The position numbers and the translations under genes were made by a program. Shown in pieces: positions 27,573 to 41,700 of a DNA stretch of 64,000 nucleotides (the stretch's first letter is position 1; the number at the start of each line of letters is the position of its first letter). Below the pieces are notes generated by a model. The model made no database searches and was not told the DNA's origin. It saw only the letters and a list, made by a program, of their open reading frames with translations. The stretch lies in contig NC_089868.1 in NCBI RefSeq assembly GCF_036373705.1, positions 11,967,020-12,031,019 of the forward strand, read 5' to 3'. The DNA is from Amia ocellicauda (lineage: Eukaryota > Chordata > Actinopteri > Amiiformes > Amiidae).

Positions 27573-30500
27573 AAATGTTTTCTAATTGCTGCAACCGGAT
27601 GTTACTCTCAGGAACTAATGAGAACTGGGAAAGGGTGAGAAAAGAAAGAAGGCAGTGGAATATTCTCAGCGGTTGGACACTAAAAATACCGCAAGGCTAT
27701 CAACAGTCACTCTGCAGCTAGAAATGGAAAATCCCCAGTAGGGATGGTGTTAGGTTACTCCGTTAATGGAAATGCGAAGGTAAACTATCAAGCCATTCCT
27801 AAACTGTGCAGGTCACTAAAGCCCCCTTTTCAGTAACAGCAGTTAGCAAGACCTACATTTCATCTGGGTCAGCAATAACATGGCACTAAGCTGGAAATTC
27901 CTGTATGTGTCTATTTACACTGCATGTCAAACAATAAACATTGATATTGAAGTCAATAGTATCACTTGCTTTGGCTGTTGGAATCTGTAATCTGATCTGA
28001 TCATTTTATAATAGACACTAGACTGAAAGATTTGACATGAGTGAATAAATATTGAATACAAAATATCTGAATATCTTTTCAGCCTCATGGTCCTACAAAC
28101 ATATTAAATAAATACATTATTAGTTTTGAATTAATATAGTAAAACATTGAACAGTAACCCAATAAAACACGTTTTGAGGGAAAAAAAAGATCTGAGACTA
28201 AAAACTGTATAGCTACAAATTAAAATAAGTAAAATTAAGAGTTTACTTGTATGTTGTACTGCAACTCATTAAACTTGATTTCTCTTTAGCTTCAAACCAT
28301 TGCTGCAGAGGGAAGTTGATCATTTTTGAGCCTGCCATTTGACTCCTGTAGATTTAGGTACCTCAGACAATTCAAATTGTTGAATGTGCCTCTATGTCCA
28401 ATATTTGAAAAATTATAGTATATATTTTATTGATTTGAAATTCATGTCTGCATGCTTTAAAATCTAAAAGTCATTTTAATCTTTAAAATATATCAGACAT
28501 TTTGCTTTGCTGCCATAGCAGTATTTTCCATGTAGCAACAATTATTTAAACTGGGGGTTTGTCAATAATTATATATAGCACAAATACTTAAAAGTCTTGC
28601 TCTTTCCATGTTACTATTTTTGTTCCCTTTCCATATTAGTTCCTAGGGAAATGCGGATAAAAATAATGAAGGCCGCATCCATCAGTGCTGCAGTGCATTT
28701 TACAATCCCTGTTCCAATACCACTAAGCCAAGCGTTCTGCTTTTCAAACTGTTGTAGTTTTTAGACATTTAGGAAGAAATACCTTAATCCAAGTCCAAGG
28801 TTATAAAAAAATACCATTATAGCAGAACGATATGGACACGATTCCAGGTTATACACTGAGGAATGTTTCTGGAATCTAATACACTGGTTCCAAATCCTCT
28901 AGCAACTCATTACATGGTGATGGATGTTTGCTAGCAGATGTCATCTCATTGAAATGGTGTTTTTCATTCAAAGTTCACCATGAAGGCAGACTAAAGCAAA
29001 GCATTTTTTAGCAGTACAGTCGGAACATCTTACATTGCGCTTTTATTCCAAAGATAAGAGATTCAATGCAAGTTTAAAGGGACATGTTTGAAGGGTAAAC
29101 AATGCTTGACATTCTTACCTGATTTTAAAAATAAATAGAATAATCAAAATGTTACCTTCAAATTTACAATGTTTTAAATTCTCAACACTGACTTCTTTAC
29201 TGAGGGAACTTTCAATCTCAGATGATACCAGATATGTATTTCGCTGGAAAAAGGGAGAGAACATTTTATGCAACAACGAGTTTTCTCAAAGAGAAACACA
29301 TTTAACTTCCCCGCTGTTCCTTCTAAACCAGGAATAAAACATTTACCATAATAATTCACCACTAGTAACCAATTAAAAGACAATTACCAATTCAACCTGT
29401 TGAAGGATTCCTTGTAATGGTGTAACTGACCTGCATCTTTTCACGAAACCATGTTATCTCACAAATTCATGAAGGGCAGAGAGAATTATACTGTTGACGT
29501 TGATATTAAATGAAACAGGCTGAACTGAAGAATCTAACAAATAAACAACAAGTTGATAAAGACACAAGCAGGATCTAAAAAGAGAATTAACCCCTTCAAT
29601 AAAAGTCAGTTTCTTATGTTTCAAAGTCTTAAGTTTCAAAGTTAAATATCAAGCATGCCGTGGACAGGACCTTCTGTACAAATAGCTGGTTCGTGGTTTC
29701 TGGAATTTTCCCCACAGATTTGGTAACCTACATTTATTAAAATCATAGCAGTGTCAGTGATAGACCGTTTTTGGTCACTCACAGCGGGGAATCATTGTTT
29801 TAGCTTATTAGCTTAGTTGGAAAGAATCTCTGGTTCACTTCAATAGCCAACCGTAATGAGACAGAAAATTAGATTTAAAGGTTAATAAGAGTTTATTGGA
29901 GCTCTAGACCAATGGTTTGAGGTAGAGGGTAATTAAGAGCTGTCAGAAAGAAGGAATTGAAGAGTGGGCGCTCTTTTTAAGGAGCCAAATCCCCAGTGAA
30001 ATATGGGATTACCCTTTGATCTCCAGACTGTCTCTGCCCTACATTTAGACAAGTGTAGTTTTCATTATTTTGAGGTGAGAAATGAATCAAAGCTTTCATA
30101 ATTTCTGTGCTGCAACTGCGTTATCCTACAGGTTATTCCACTATATAGGAAAGCAAGCATGTGCCCCAATTGGAGGGTAAATCAGGTGATGTAATGATCC
30201 TTCAACCCAAACCAATTCTGATTTAAATGTAAAAGTGTTTAAAAAAATATGTACTTCAAATGTCTGAAAATGAAACCGCACGGTTCCACCCAATTGTTTT
30301 CTACCAAAATGAATGTCATATAGGAGTCAAAGAGAACAGGCAGGAGTGACACATTGGACATACCATGGGAGGCCACTGATGTCCAAGGGTCACACACATT
30401 GCAGACGTGTTCAGGAATAAACACGGCTGCAGTGTTGTGTTGCTGTGGACACTCAGAGCAGAGACAGCCCTGTCAACTATCAAGGGGATTCTTTAATTTG

Positions 30501-32554
30501 ACGTTTTACTAAATAAAATAAAAAACACACAAACACACAGATCTAGCCGAAAAGACTTAGTTAATATTGCCGACAAGAGAGCAAATCCCACTAAAAGTGC
30601 AGCTGGGATTTCAAATGCTATTTATTGTATACCGATTTAGATTAAACGGATAGTGTGATGAGTTACTCAAAACCTCTGTCCTCTTCAGGGTCTGAAACCA
30701 TTCTGTTCTCTCATTCTCATGGGGCAACGTGGAAGTCCAATTAGAAGCTGGTTGAAAGCGGGCAAGAAGCCAATAGAGAGTATTCCAGCTCACTAGATCC
30801 AGCTAGGCCAAATCCTGGCAGTCTGAGAATCTCTCTGCTTAATGTGCCCCATGCGGAGCCCGCTGAGATTGTATTCAATTAAGCAAGCCGCTGCTCCTTT
30901 ATCCCCAGCTTGGGTAGCGAAGTTTTCAGCAAACAGAATAAAACTATGGCCAAACACCAATCATGTATTCAAAACATAGCTGTGCCTCAAGTTAACTCAA
31001 AAGCTTCCCCTGTGCAATGTGCGGAGAGGATGGTCAATGGCGCTCTTCCCTTCCGGGCAGCCTGTTTCGCAGTGACAAATTTGTTTCACACATTGCCATG
31101 AATTTGGCCGTTGAAGATACGAAGAGAGCCTCACACCATCCCGGTTGATTTTTCCGCTACTTACAGCCAAATACCAATCTAGCATTATTGCCTGTTGTCT
31201 AACCCAGCCTGCCCAATGTTTAAAAACGGTCCACAGGTTAACGTTTCATTGGGATGAAAAAATAAGAATACGTATATCATTTTTTGGAACAGGCCAGACA
31301 GGGTGCATTGCCAACAAAGGATTACAACATTCAAAGATTGATATGATAGCACAAGCAGAACAAGATACTGATTTTTTTTCCTTGTATGTGAAAGAAAAAC
31401 AAACAGTTGCTTTTGAGAATCATCCTCTGGGGGAAACAAAATAAAAAATAAATCAAAAGATTGGCAGCAGTACTGATTAAGTACGGACATTAATCACTGT
31501 AGTCCTAAAATGAAATATCGGTATGCGAGATGAAATATCCTTGGAGCAATTCAAAACATGGTCCCACATGATTTGAGAGTAATTCAGACTGATTCTAGCA
31601 AAGTTCCTAGACAGATCTGTTTTGCAAGCTCTGGTCCTGGTGTCCTTCTTAGAATTAAGGGATGAAGTTTAAACCTGCATTGTCTTGTCTTGTGAAACAA
31701 ATGTCTATTTATTCAAGAATAAATATGGAGGCTAGTACAACCATACTTTAGGTACATACACAACAGTCGAGGTCATGACCTTCCTTTAGCAGCATCTTCC
31801 AATTAGTTAGGTTTTGACTGACATTGCCACAGGTCTTCCAAGAATCTCCCTTACACCTACGATAATCAGTGGGGAGGTTGTTCCATATCTGAAAACCGCA
31901 TACAAAGACCGGCAGCTTTGGTTCATGACTTCTGAAGCCCCCCCGAGATAGTAACCCAATAGTACTGCAAGCCCTCCGTACAAAAGCCAGGGCGATTCAG
32001 TTTTCATCCAGCACCGGGATTCTTTACAGCGAGCCTCACTTTATCCATCTCCTGTGTTCAAGGCCAGCCATGCTTATCGTTCACGCTTTTGTTCCCATCT
32101 TTTGCTTTTTCCTTTTAGGTTACGGCTGAAGAGGCAGGGAGACATCTTACACACTGCCAGGACAAGTTTGTGTGTTTCCATTGCAAAGCAGTTTAGATGA
32201 ACTGCTGATCCCCAAGGTGTCTAGCTGCACTGCTGTGCTGAAAGTTTCTTAGAGCAAATACTGTACCCGATAAGCGCACGTCAACACATTATGGTCCCTA
32301 TACATACTCTAAATTATCCGACTATGGAAATGCAACCCTTTCCCACTTGTTTAGCAATTGTAGCTTAATCAGCAGGATTTACAACATTTCAGTAACGTTC
32401 CCACTTTCCTTGGAGGCGAGACCACGTGTGTGGTCCCCTAAACGTTGCATTTCTGTTTATAGCCCAAGCCTGTATATATGGAGTGGAGGACAAGACAGGA
32501 GGTTTGGGGTCATCATGCCTTGAACACCAAAGCAAAGACATCCAGCTTTTTTTC

Positions 32555-32792
32555 CTTACACTTTCATTTGGTTTATTGTAATGGAAAATTCCAAGGTAAA
32601 TGGTCCATACTGGACTTTTGTCAAGATCCAGAAGTCATAAGGAGAAAATGTGTGTAAAAATCTGGTGTAAAGACAAGGTATTCTTATTATAAACAATGTG
32701 TAAAGGGACTGGAATGAATTCTTAATGATTTACACAATCTAAACTGACACACACTCACCATACAAAACAATATAAATAACAAGGTTCGATTT
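32555..32792 (-). other. odf2l: odf2l 3' untranslated region
   Basis: Sequence between the odf2l stop codon (32795-32793) and a consensus AATAAA on the minus strand (32577-32572). The exact cleavage site, expected 10-30 bases beyond the signal, is not visible. Confidence 0.65.
32572..32577 (-). terminator. odf2l: odf2l polyadenylation signal AATAAA
   Basis: TTTATT on the plus strand, about 215 bp past the stop codon; the first consensus signal seen downstream of the coding sequence. Confidence 0.65.
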
Positions 32793-35700
32793 TTAAAAGG
32801 AAGATGTTCCGAAACTTGGTGAAAGGCCTTCCCCAAACATAGTAGCGTAGGAGTTTTTAAGAAAATCCACATAGTTCTGGATGCTCTGTTTGTGGCTTTC
32901 CGATTGCTCCAAACTCAGCTGCAAATCTTTTAAACGAACTTCGTACTGCTTTTCAGTCTAGAAGAAAAATAAAAACAAAACAAAAAGGTATCAAGGCATA
33001 GCCAATGTGTGTTGCTTTTTTTTGTGTCCTCCTTCTTTTTAAGTTTCATAGCAACACTCATCAAAAGTGTAGATGCATTTTATCACCACTGCACATGTCA
33101 GTCAGTGTATTGGGTGTTCCAGCTGTAAGGTACAGAATTCAGAGACATTTCCTTTTTTTAAAACCAAGCCAAAGTAACTTCAGTTTCAACAATGAAAAAT
33201 AAGTCAATCCTAAAAATTACTTTATGTAATTCCCCTTGGGAACCTCTATAGATAAGCAGGGAGGAAAAGCAGTGAAACATCTGAAAGATTACCATTGCTG
33301 AAGAATTACCTGGACACGAGGCTTATGACAGGCAAAGAAAAACATCTCTTAATGCACATCTCTTTGAAATATACTGTCCTTATTACAAATTTGTGCACAG
33401 TACAAAATCATTATCATATCAGACAAAGATGATGAAATGAGGAAATAAGTGGATTCTGCAGATAATTAGAAACGGAGGCTCCTAATGAAGACCTGGTATC
33501 AAGCTTAAAAAATGCTCGGTTTTTTTCTTCTTAATTTTTTATAGCAAACATGTGGTACTAATTATAGGCCTTTAATGTTATTAATATCACCTAAGCATAA
33601 AATCACATGACTAAACTAAGACATGGAAAAATGCTGTGCGACAGAACCAAAGATGTTTCAAATCAGTGATCTTTTTCAAAATTAAACGTTGAAGTTACGA
33701 GCTTACAGTGCACACGGACAGAATGACAAGGCAAACATTAAACAGACCAGGTTAATACCCCCGAATCTACAGTGAAATTCACTTTTCAATCCCAGGCTTA
33801 GAGACAGGTTTAGCAGCACTCATGTGCAAAATGAATTAATAACATTTGCAGAGATCTAAGTCAAGTGTGGAATTATTTAATGTTCCCCAGGGAAGAGGAG
33901 AAGGGCGACAGGAGCAGGGAAACCCTGCCTTTACGCTCAGTCCACTCGGGTCATCCGATTTGACAGGTTCACTTTAAACAACCGAAGGAGCTCAGACGAG
34001 CAACACTGCAGATAGGCAGCATACCGACCAGCCACTCAACTGGATATATGGGACCACCTGACGCAAATCAGGCCTCCAACTCCTACTGCCTCCAGCAACT
34101 CGCTGGAACAGACTCGGAGCAGCAGGAATAGCAGCACTGGAGTCAACGTGTATGCGCACGGGTCTAATAAATCAACTGTACTCCGTTATGTCATAGGTGC
34201 AAGAATGTGACTTTTCAAGCTTTCAATGCAAGCTGTGCAAAGCCATTAAAAACAAACAAACAAATACTTATGTACAGCTGGTGTGACTTTTATAGTCTAA
34301 TGTAAAGATGTAGTCTTCAATGATAGGGTTCACGAGTATAATTTATTCAATTACTGAATGTCAGTGCTGCTGATCAAGGAAAAATAAGAGAACAAAGAGT
34401 CAGAGATCAAAAGAGACGCAGATAAAGCAATGTGGGTTTAACAGCTGAAAAGAGAATTAAGTTAAAAACAAAGGGGGAAAAAAGCAAAGAATAGCAACAC
34501 CCTCTAAATACTGCATAGCTGTACAATGATCACAACTGCGGAGGCAGCAACTGAATCATGGAAAGAGGAATGAAAACATGTTCTCTATCATAAGACTCAG
34601 CCTGTACCCACCGATTGTTTGCTTTGCCTCAGTTGTTTCAACTCCTTGTCTCGTCTGCTTTTCTCGGTTTCCAGCTCAAGTATTTTGCTCTGAAGGGCCC
34701 TCTCTCTATCAAAGGCCTTCTCCTTCACTTCGGAAACCTGGAGAGGAAAAAAACAAACCAAAAGGGACAGAGTTAGTCAACTTCTAGTTTTAACCATATT
34801 TCAGCTTCCATTAGCCACTGCCACTGCCATGAAATGTTACACAGCCATGGTTTCCACCGGGATAAAATATGACCCCAGTGCGAGATGGAAAAAGGTATAC
34901 GTTCCAAGAGAACAGCCAAGGGTGCAGAGCCGTTACTACAGATTCGAGGGGGATAAAACTAATGAGGCGAGGTGAGGGTCACGAGGGGCACAGCGCGCCG
35001 AGTCTGTACATCCCATGATGTGCGAGATGTGCCACATCGGTGCATCATCATCAGATTCACTCCCAGCAGACATGCCCCTTTGAGCTGGGGACCCCGCAGG
35101 CAGCGCAGCATGGGCGTCCACGACCCATTCCCAGCTACCGCCACTCCAGCTAAAGGCCTGGCGACATCAGCGGCTCAGTGCACCGAGTGTGAAAAAACTC
35201 GTGTCGAGGCTTTGAGGCTGGAAATATACCACATCAACCTGCCTTCAGAGCTTCGCCAAATGGGCTGCAGCAAATTGTACTCGAATTCTGCATTAGAACG
35301 AGTGGAATGCTACACACTATTGAGAAATAAAAAATCTTTTAAATCATTAACATCGTACACACCCACAGTTAGGAGTATGGAGGGGGTGATGATTCAAGCA
35401 CACATACGGGGCAGTTCACGCCAGCTGCACACTCACTGCTCCCACAGAAACAAACTATTCTCTTTAATACAGGCTGGACAAACACACGTCTTCCGGAACA
35501 TTTGCTTCAAACTGATTATTTTGAGTAGGTTATTTTTCAGACAAGTCACGTAGATCAGTTCACCAAAAAAGGCCTTCAGAGAGGTCAAAGGTGACAGCTA
35601 AGACAGTGCCTGGAAGCTTGCAATTGAGTTTCCACTTGGCTCACTAAAGTTGTGTCAGAAATGCCTCTAAAGTACAGCAGGTTCGAAGTTTGAAAATAGT

Positions 35701-38700
35701 GACCACCAAAAACTAGTTGTGGTATTTCAACATGTCACCTCTAGTCCTCTGAAACTTGTATTTCATTACAGATATGGCAGTCTTTTTCTTTATAAATCTA
35801 TCAGTCTAGTCATTCATCAAATTGACAATACCAGTGTGTCTTAAATGTCGACTGAAGAAAAGGTTTAAGAGATGATCCTACACTACATTAAACAGAAACA
35901 TCACGAGAAGCAGATTCGCACACAGGCGAGGAATGTCACACACCAAAGCCAGGCTCCCGGAAAAAAAATTTAACGTTCGCAGGATATTTAATTAAACACC
36001 CATCTTCCTCCTTGACAGCTTCCTGAATTACACATTTCTGTTATCTCCGTACTTTTTCTTTAACACACTCAACAAAATAGCTGTATTGAAATTAATTGTA
36101 TACACTACACTAATAGCAATACCAGACACCAGGTTCAAAGCTTTAGTTCACGAACACACACTGGGTTTAATTTGATTCATCAATACACACACAATACTAC
36201 AAAGGCCCTGGCATGCATCTTTCTAAACAAAAAGGCCTTTTAGGTCTTGCTAAGTCAGGATTACTTAGATTAATTAAATGGTGTAATTTATGACAGATCC
36301 ACAAAATTATCAATTAATCATTTAACTCCAAGGCCTAAAAGTCCTCAATTAAGCCCCTAGTTTTGACATGGGCAATGCCACAGGAAATAAATATTGTATT
36401 TCACATAAATAAATAACTCTAAAGTAATAGCCTAGCGATAATGATCTGAGAAAAACTCCCCTAATTTCAGAGTCAGTAGGGGTTGTATTTTTCTGCCCCC
36501 ATGTTTGCAGGAGGCCGCAGCTCTGTCATACCTGCTGTCTGACGTCCGCTAGCGCCGCCTCCAGCTGCCGAGTCAGAGACAGGCACTCGGCAGACCTCTT
36601 CTCCAGCTGTTTTCCACTGTAATGGAGAGCCTCTTCCTGGCTTGACAATTTGCTGACAAGCTCCCGATTCTCAGACTCAATTTCTTCGGTTTTCCTGTGG
36701 AAGAAAAAAAAATATATATATTATATATATAAAAACTGCTGACTGATACACACACGCATATATATACACATCTATTTTTTGAGAAGGTTACCTCTGAAGG
36801 GCATCCATTCTGAGCTGTAACTGCAAGTTGGCCTCCTGCAGCGAGTCCTTCACATCTAGAGATGATTTCAGTTGCTGGGTTTGTTCGTCCACCTACAGAC
36901 ACATTCTAAAATCAGTTTATTTGCATCTTTTAACTTTCAGTCGTGATTTATTTATAATGAGATTTGCACTATAAATAATTTGAGCGTTTAAAAGGTACTG
37001 TCACAAATTTCATGCATGTCATTTCCCATGTGCAGTTTTGGGGGAGTGATTTTAAAGAGTCAATAGAACTCGGATCAAATGAACCAGACGTCTACATTTG
37101 AACAGACTGGCTCACATTAAGCAGGAAAGGGGAAATAAGAACTTATGCAGATCAGGTCAGTCCTAAAGCAAGCAAAAGGAGATGCATCAAAACAGAACTG
37201 AGGTATCCAAATTAGTTGGCAAAAATGAAGATTAAGTGAAATTGATTGATGCCTTTACGCCAAAAGTGTACACTTTCCAATAGATAACAATAAATCGTAC
37301 ATTCTGCAACTTCTCTCCCGTCTGGATAAGGGCAGAATTAGTTATAAAAAATAAAAAATAAAAAAAAAGTACATTGGAAAACAATCGAACTCAAAATATT
37401 CTCCAATTAATTCAACACAGACTCATGCACCATCTGTACTCATGACAGCTGATCTGTAGTCGTACCAAACATGCCGTACTGTATTCTCGGCAGAGCAGGA
37501 TTACTTGAGGAATCTCCAAAAGCAAAGATAGGGTATTAAAAAAATGAATAAAATAATGAATATAGACAGGCTAATGCTATCAAAGATGTATGATCTGCAT
37601 GAAGACATCAAATTCATCTTGGCTTGTATGCACAGACAGAAAACAATAAAACAAATGGAAAATTCAGTCTCATGCAGAGCTGTGACTCTTAACCAGAGGG
37701 AAGGGGATTCTGGGAATTAAGTTACAACAGCCAACATCTTCACAAACAGACAGGCTTGACAAAAAGCTGTGCACTACCTAACACTGGGAAACTTTCTACA
37801 TTCAAAGCACACATTGGAACAAACAGCACCACGGGGGGCAAATGACATACGTTACACGTGACTGCCACCTGGTGGACAGCACGTGTAAATGGGCATCTCC
37901 TTGGCATGAAAGTGACCATTTACTGGTACTTATCAGTAGGCACCTTAACCTGCTGCTGACTAACAGAAGCGGACTTGTCTGAGCATCTTCTCTCGCAGAG
38001 CAGGAGCTGTTGCTGGCAGTCGTGCAGCCTTTGCTCGGCTGCCTTCAGTAAATCTGGGTAAACTTCCAGCTCCTTCACCCGAGCCTCCAGCTGCTCTTTT
38101 ACCTGTTCCAAGTGTGGGCAAACATGTCAATGAACACAGACAGCATTCTTCCACTGCAAACCCAAGTGGGGAAATATAGATCAATAAAATACATGATTAT
38201 AGCGCAATACAAGAAGCAAAAGGGCGAGTGAGATCAGAACCTGGAAAATAAACTGAAGATTGAAGGCAGTAGTAAAATCTTGGGGAGGTCAGGTGACCAT
38301 TGCAAGCACAGAGACCATAGTATGCGTTCAGACCCTCTGGATCACTTTCTTCTTCCTTGGGAGAGTTTAATGTAACAAGAAAAAGTTTCAAACTACCTTT
38401 AGAAACCTCAAAGACTGAGATTTGATGCATGTGGTTACATAGCTCTCAGCAAGCTTAAAATAATGCAAGAAAGTGTGATCAGAGCTGCGATTCAGCAGAC
38501 GGTGACACAAAGAAGTGACTTTTAAAAGCAGAATGTAAAATAGTAAATGTTCAGCGTGTATAAGAACCCAGACTAATGCCATGAAGACCAGAAAAAACCA
38601 CATGGAAAAGGCAATCGTGGCACAAAACAGAACCCGACCACAGAAATGTCTCTCTCTAAGTGTTACAGTGTACATTTACAGTTAATAAAACTTTTTAAAA

Positions 38701-41700
38701 GGAATTTCAAAGCACAACCCCTAATTTTGGTTTTCCTATTCCTTCATCATATAGTATATTTGTTGCCAGGCTGAACGTTAGTGGTTACACTAGCTAAGGG
38801 TTTCCTGTACATGTTTAAACTCGAAGTACCATTACCTTCTATATTTTGACTAGCATTTCATTACTACATTACATGACTATTCAGTTTAAAGCAGTTACTC
38901 ATTTAAGGATTTGTTTGTTTTTATACCCGCTTTCAATATGGAATTGCTTTTTAGTGTAGATTTGAATTTTTTAAAAAATACATGGATTTTTAACAAGCAT
39001 ATCTGCACTGCTAGTAAGCAGTTCTAAAACAGCAACAAAGTACCTTTTTTATCTCTGCCTCTTTCCCATCTTGTGTCACCTGATTTTCTTTTAAAAAGGC
39101 CTCAAAGCTGGTTTTCAGATCGTCTGCCTCCTTCTGCAGCTCTTTTACCTAATAACGAAAGTACACATCAGCGGCCAATGCTAACTGAAGAAATTTGAAA
39201 TGTACAGGTCTACACATTTGTAACCTGCGAGTAGAATTGTGTTGAAAATACATAAATATGTGAAAGTGACATATGGTTTTGTCAACGCATCACTTTTGAA
39301 ATATGGAAGATTGAGCGCAAGGCATAATATTATATAAAATAAATACAAATCCCTTGATTGGTGCTAATAAATCACATATAGTAGTGGGAAGAGGGAGACA
39401 CTAGACTGGTCAGATTCATAAAGACATTCACATATACCTATCAGGGCAGATGGTTCTTATGCAAATAAATACAGTAAATGATCACATTTAAGAAGACTTC
39501 ACTTCTGGGAATTCCTGATGCAACTTGTACGTGAGTACAGACATGTTGCACAGTACCCAACACTTAAGCTTGACTTAATGGAGTACATTCAATTGCAGGA
39601 AAGGCAAAGTTCACACCTACATTCTCACTACAGAAAAACATTATTTGTGCTTAGTCCTCATACTTTAATATAGTTATTTATTTGTTAATATTTGTTTATT
39701 TTTGCTTATTGCTACCTGAGTTTTGTACTGCTCAACCAGGTCTTTCTGTTGTTGTGAAACTGCCGTCTGTTCTTGGAGCTCAGCCAGCGAATGGGCCACT
39801 TTCTCTTCTAAATCAGATATAGTGGCCTGGAACAAAACAAAAACAAACCTGAAGTCATCATAGGATTATCTGTATGCATTGTAAAGACTAAATTGTGTTG
39901 TCAAAATTCTGTCATACACTATTAAAGTCAAGTTTATACAGCAAATGATTCTCATCTGCTTTTAAATCTAGTGTGTCCAGTCCAGATGAGTCCGCAGGCG
40001 TTATTCGAAAGAAGTTAGGTTTATATGGTCAATGCATGCAAGAATTTGGTGACTAAACTGAAGATCGCTGGTCTAATTCAGAAGGTTTCTCTGAAGACAG
40101 AAGCACTTGCATCTTCACGAATCCCTCATGATCATGTCGTGGAAGGTGAAACCGTACAGATGTGACTTTGCATATTAAATCAAAGGAGAAAACTAGGATG
40201 TAAGAAAGTCATGTTTCCTTTCCTTGAGGCATGAGAAATGTGTGTTCTTTTCCGAGTGCCAAGACATTGTTCAAGAGCCCAGGAATATGTTTCAAGTTTA
40301 TCGTACCTTCAGTTTTGCATTTTCAAGGTTAACATCTGCATTTTCAGAATGGAGTTTCTCTACTTTGTGCAGAAGCTCCTCATTTGAAATTCTGGCATGG
40401 TCCCTTCCTTTCTGCAGCTGCTCACCCAAGTCTGTGATCTGCCTTTAAGAGTAAAACACCAGGTCTATGTTTGTCTTGTTAAAACTTATTTTACATTCAT
40501 TGCAAACAAAACGGCAAACTCTGTTACAGCATGTACTTGTGTATTTGCAAAAATGTAAATGCGTCCGTTGTATCAAGCAAGTTAAAACGTGAAACACATA
40601 GCTTGTCTTATGCAAGGGTGACCATTTAGTAAAACAACTAAAGGAAAATGGTCTTCTCTGAAATCTATGCAAATTTGATACAAAGCCATATTAGTCCATC
40701 AACACACTCTGCTCATCAAGCGGATTACACAATGACAGTATGACACTCCAACTCATAAATCTGCCTTTAAACATCCTATTACTCACACTTTCCCATAAGG
40801 AGCTGTTTTGGCAAAAGGGGGACCTACACAATATTAGGCAGGTGGTCATAATGTTATGGCTGATCGGTGTATATACTGTTATATGGCAGGAGAAACTATG
40901 CTTGTTAGTACATAAAAACAATAAGATAAAAGGTTTTATAACACTAAAACTACAAATATCTCCCTGTGGTTTACTTTAAAGACATCTCCTGTTGCAGCAT
41001 ATGGGCTGAAGTCTATATAAATCAAACAAACATTTTGATCATACAGACTCCCTCAGAGGAAAAAAGAAAAAAGTAATATAACCTGACATGGGACCAACTT
41101 GTTCCCGTGCCATTATCTCCATCCACACATTCTAGTATGACAGCAGCAGAAAACCAAACTGCAAACAAAACTTGGCCATTCCCAGATTAGTTCCAATATT
41201 CCCACATACTGCAAGTTAACTTAAAAAAATCTTGCATCTACAACCTCACCATTTTTCCCTTATCTTGGTTGGTAAACTCATGCCAGGGATAACACAAGTA
41301 ACACAATTCTATCTTGACTTACATCTGTAGAGTCCCTATCTGGATTTCCAACTGCGCCTTCTCCTTGGTCAGCTCTTCGTAATGTCTTCTCCATGTGTTG
41401 GCAGCTGACAGGCTTTCAGTTAGCTTCGCATCCTTAACACACACACACACACACACACACAAGCAGGCCAGGATAATGAGTTTAGCCGGCCGTACATAAA
41501 TCAACAGAGGACATGGCAGTTCAAATTTATAGAACCTGCAGTGATAGGTTAAAAAGTGTCTACTGCAAGGATTAGTTGGGTAAGGAATCTGTAGTCTATG
41601 ACAAAACAGAGGAACGACCTCATAACTCATTGGGATTCCCCAATAGGGAGCTAGGAAGGTCAATCTCTGTCCAAGGAAAGCAAGAAACTTATCCAAACAT

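Larger units (their letters stand above)
10261..32554. other. Intergenic region between col24a1 and odf2l
   Basis: About 22 kb between the divergent end of the col24a1 promoter and the 3' end of odf2l. I found no exon with recognisable coding content. The longest open frame is 179 codons at 22665-23204 (minus), with no domain I recognise. The region holds CA microsatellites (15229-15257, 17172-17194), homopolymer runs (for example T at 25578-25599), one MITE-like repeat (27411-27572) and two copies of a short shared sequence (22209-22249 and 24032-24072). Compared with the right half of the window it looks poor in transposons. Confidence 0.6.

Noticed and set aside
33890..34170. GC-richer stretch in the last odf2l intron considered as an extra exon
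   Set aside because: The flanking exons (34612-34737 and 32793-32957) join in phase without it and no long open frame with proper splice sites was found.
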